NCBI GenBank assembly: GCA_023079485.1
Contig: CM041092.1
Coordinates: forward strand, 13,963,127 to 14,027,126
Length of the DNA stretch: 64,000 bases
Direction of reading: 5' to 3'
Source of the DNA: Archilochus colubris
Taxonomy: Eukaryota; Chordata; Aves; Apodiformes; Trochilidae
The position numbers and the translations under genes are program-made. Under the pieces are notes generated by a model. The model was not told the origin of the DNA, made no database searches, and saw nothing but the letters and a program-made list of their open reading frames with translations. Positions 62,116 through 64,000 of the stretch are shown one piece after another; the first letter of the stretch is position 1; each line of letters begins with the position of its first letter.

Positions 62116-62144
62116 TTTACAGTAGGTTTACTACCTACTGTAAA
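62116..62144. repeat. Perfect 12-bp inverted repeat (hairpin)
   Basis: TTTACAGTAGGT (62116-62127) and its exact reverse complement ACCTACTGTAAA (62133-62144) flank a five-base loop. A third partial copy of the CTACAGTAG word lies just upstream at 62107-62115. It is too short for a microRNA precursor and has no T run suggesting a Pol III transcript. It could extrude as a cruciform or be a palindromic binding site. Confidence 0.9.
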
Positions 62145-62185
62145 ATTATCTGAACCGAAATAGTGTATCCAGCCCACCCCAGAGC

Positions 62186-62225
62186 AAGCAAAGTACTTTC
62201 ACATACATTATGATCTATACTTCAA
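62186..62225 (-). mobile_element. Possible L2 tail
   Basis: 'gcaaagtactttcacataca' followed by 'ttatgatctatact' matches the antisense L2 words 'gaaagcactttcacatacat' and 'tatctcatttgatcctc'. The next expected landmarks are missing, so the match is short. Confidence 0.35.
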
Positions 62226-64000
62226 GCAAGTCATGCATCCAAATTTATTTATATTTTAATTAAATCACCTCCTTTGATGTCTTATTTTAAGATTTCTGTT
62301 CATATTTTTGTTGGAGGAACTCTGCAAAATTACCCACTAGGAGGGGCTCAGCATTGGATCAAGGAATCCCTTCCTATCTGAAACAATTTCAAGTAGATAC
62401 CTCCAGAAAATAATTTCTGCTGGCAGCTCATGTAAGGTCCTTTCTATTAGAAACTAGTTGCTTCATTGCTCTTTTCATTTATGGCGTGCTAGAGCCACCA
62501 TGTATGGACTGAATTTATTTTTTTTTTTACTAAGTTTTTTGTTAGAGCCTGAACATTCTTACAAAGGTTAGGACCAGATGAAATGTGAAATGCTGTCTTC
62601 TTTAGAAGTGGTATCTTCTGTGAATAGAAATATGATCTATACACATACACAAATGCAATAATGCCACATCTTTTGGGAAATATCAGATTGATTACACCAA
62701 TGTAAATCAACTGAAGAGTTCACTTGGAGGTAAATCTTCCACACTGAATTGTGAATTGTCACATAACTACTTTGTGTGTGCTTGGAGAAGTGTCAATATA
62801 CAACAGAAGCACTGGAGGCAGATGATGCATTGCTAGGCAACCAGGAACTTTGAATAAATGGAAATCTAAGTCCCAGGTGAAACTCCAAAGTGGAAAAGAG
62901 AGAATTATGATAGTCTGTCTCAAACACAAGATTCTCCAATCCCATGCTGTACACCCCAAGTCCTGATCTTACTATTTTCTTCCTCTACACCAAAATTGTC
63001 CTGCCTGTTTCCCCATCCACTGAAATATTGACTAAAGAGTACTGGAGACACTGGCCCATCATTCCATGTGGCCAAGCCCATGTCCACCCTGTTCTGAATC
63101 ATCCCCGAGGGCTGCAGCCCTACTCTTTAGACTGGAATACAAGCTTTTTTTGTGAGTTATTTACTGAAAACCTAGGGAATTAAGGAGCATACATGAACCA
63201 ATGTCACTAAGACTGCTAAAAGCACATCCCTACTTTTGGTCCATAGGTATATCAGTGAATTTTTAGAGGCAGAATGCAACTGCATCTTTTGACATGGGTC
63301 AACGTATTTCTTTTTTAACATCTTTGAATCACTTGAATCCATACCATTTAACACTGAAAAATTACACTGCTTTCTCCATTCTCTCCTGTAATACCTCCTT
63401 TTCTTGATCCTCAAAAGAAAGAAGAGTAATAGGAATTTACCTCCTGTAGCTTTGAATCTACCACTTGGAGACAATCAAAACTCTTCATAGATTTTGTAGC
63501 TATTTTTTCATGTTTTTACACACTTAGCCACAGCTTCACTATCAAGAAATAAATCATGTACTGGTGTTCAAATCAGTGTCTGGAGCAAACATAAAACAGC
63601 TGTCTTAATACCATCTTTCAGAAGTAAACTCCTGGATTTAATCTTAGAGTTGTCACTGCTTTTACAATTAGGCTGATGTTTTGTTTTTCCTCCTCTGTAA
63701 ACCTCCGTTATTAAAATGCCAACATAAGTTTTATTAGTTAACTATTCCTGTCTATGTGAGGGAAAGGCATTTGGAAAAGCAATAAAATCTTAGGTCATAT
63801 GGAAAACCAAATAACCCTTATTCAAATACCAGAGGTTACAAACAGATATTAAACATGCACACATTCAGCAGGATTTGACCAGAGTTAATATTGCAGTCTG
63901 ATATATCAAACTCCTTAGGCAAAGCAAAGTAATAATGATCCCACAGAGCAAGCAATAATATTTTAGGAAAGAGAAAAGAAAGTCTTGAAAGCCATGCTCT
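62226..64000. other. Unique non-coding DNA, no gene seen
   Basis: No gene or clear transposon to the end of the window. A T run of about 14 lies at about 62516-62529. Frames of 60-100 codons on both strands overlap and carry no recognisable motif. Confidence 0.6.

Noticed and set aside
1..64000. Bacterial-style operon, phage, toxin or CRISPR system
   Set aside because: CR1 and MIR elements, low coding density and the absence of long frames mark this as vertebrate nuclear DNA; no such system is visible.

Overview
The window looks like ordinary bird nuclear DNA with no visible protein-coding gene. The strongest clue is several copies of the CR1 LINE, the dominant bird retrotransposon. They have its 3' signature (ATTCTATG/ATTCTGTG-type octamers after a 'gatgatctctagaggtcccttccaac'-like tail, here split or diverged). 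Other clues are A+T-rich composition with few CpG, many A/C-rich simple tracts, a long GGGAAA hexanucleotide array, and scattered remnants of MIR and L2/L3 elements, which date from early amniotes. I cannot assign an order or species, and I do not recognise the locus. It could be a long intron or a gene desert.

No reading frame is convincingly a gene. The longest is 168 codons on the minus strand near 42 kb. It sits in a stretch poor in stop codons where several other frames are also open, and nothing in it resembles a family I know. No operons, ribosome binding sites, CRISPR arrays, tRNA or rRNA genes are present.

Layout. 1-9.3 kb: unique DNA with one MIR (4.4 kb), A-rich tracts (6.6-7.0 kb) and the GGGAAA array (7.7-7.9 kb). 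9.3-10.15 kb: the largest CR1 copy, minus strand and 5'-truncated. 10-31 kb: mostly unique DNA with simple repeats, an LTR-like or 3'-end-like block with a clean polyadenylation signal (18.9-19.2 kb), a MIR (25 kb) and two small duplications (30 kb). 31-45 kb: several old LINE/SINE tails, a possible TATA-type promoter-like segment (35.2-35.4 kb), TA- and T-rich repeats (38 kb) and a plus-strand CR1 with a CA repeat grown on its end (39.6-39.9 kb). 45-56 kb: gene-free sequence with motif-dense blocks that are my best candidates for conserved regulatory elements (45.07-45.76, 48.73-49.03 and 55.72-55.99 kb). 56-64 kb: two more CR1 copies, old LINE tails, and small perfect palindromes at 56.0 and 62.1 kb.

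I found no new biological system. The points most worth checking are the GGGAAA array (quadruplex and triplex potential, spurious long frames), the possible enhancer at 45 kb, the one-sided strand orientation of the A/C-rich tracts, and the perfect 12-bp hairpin at 62.1 kb. All repeat and regulatory calls were made by eye from remembered consensus features. None was checked by alignment.
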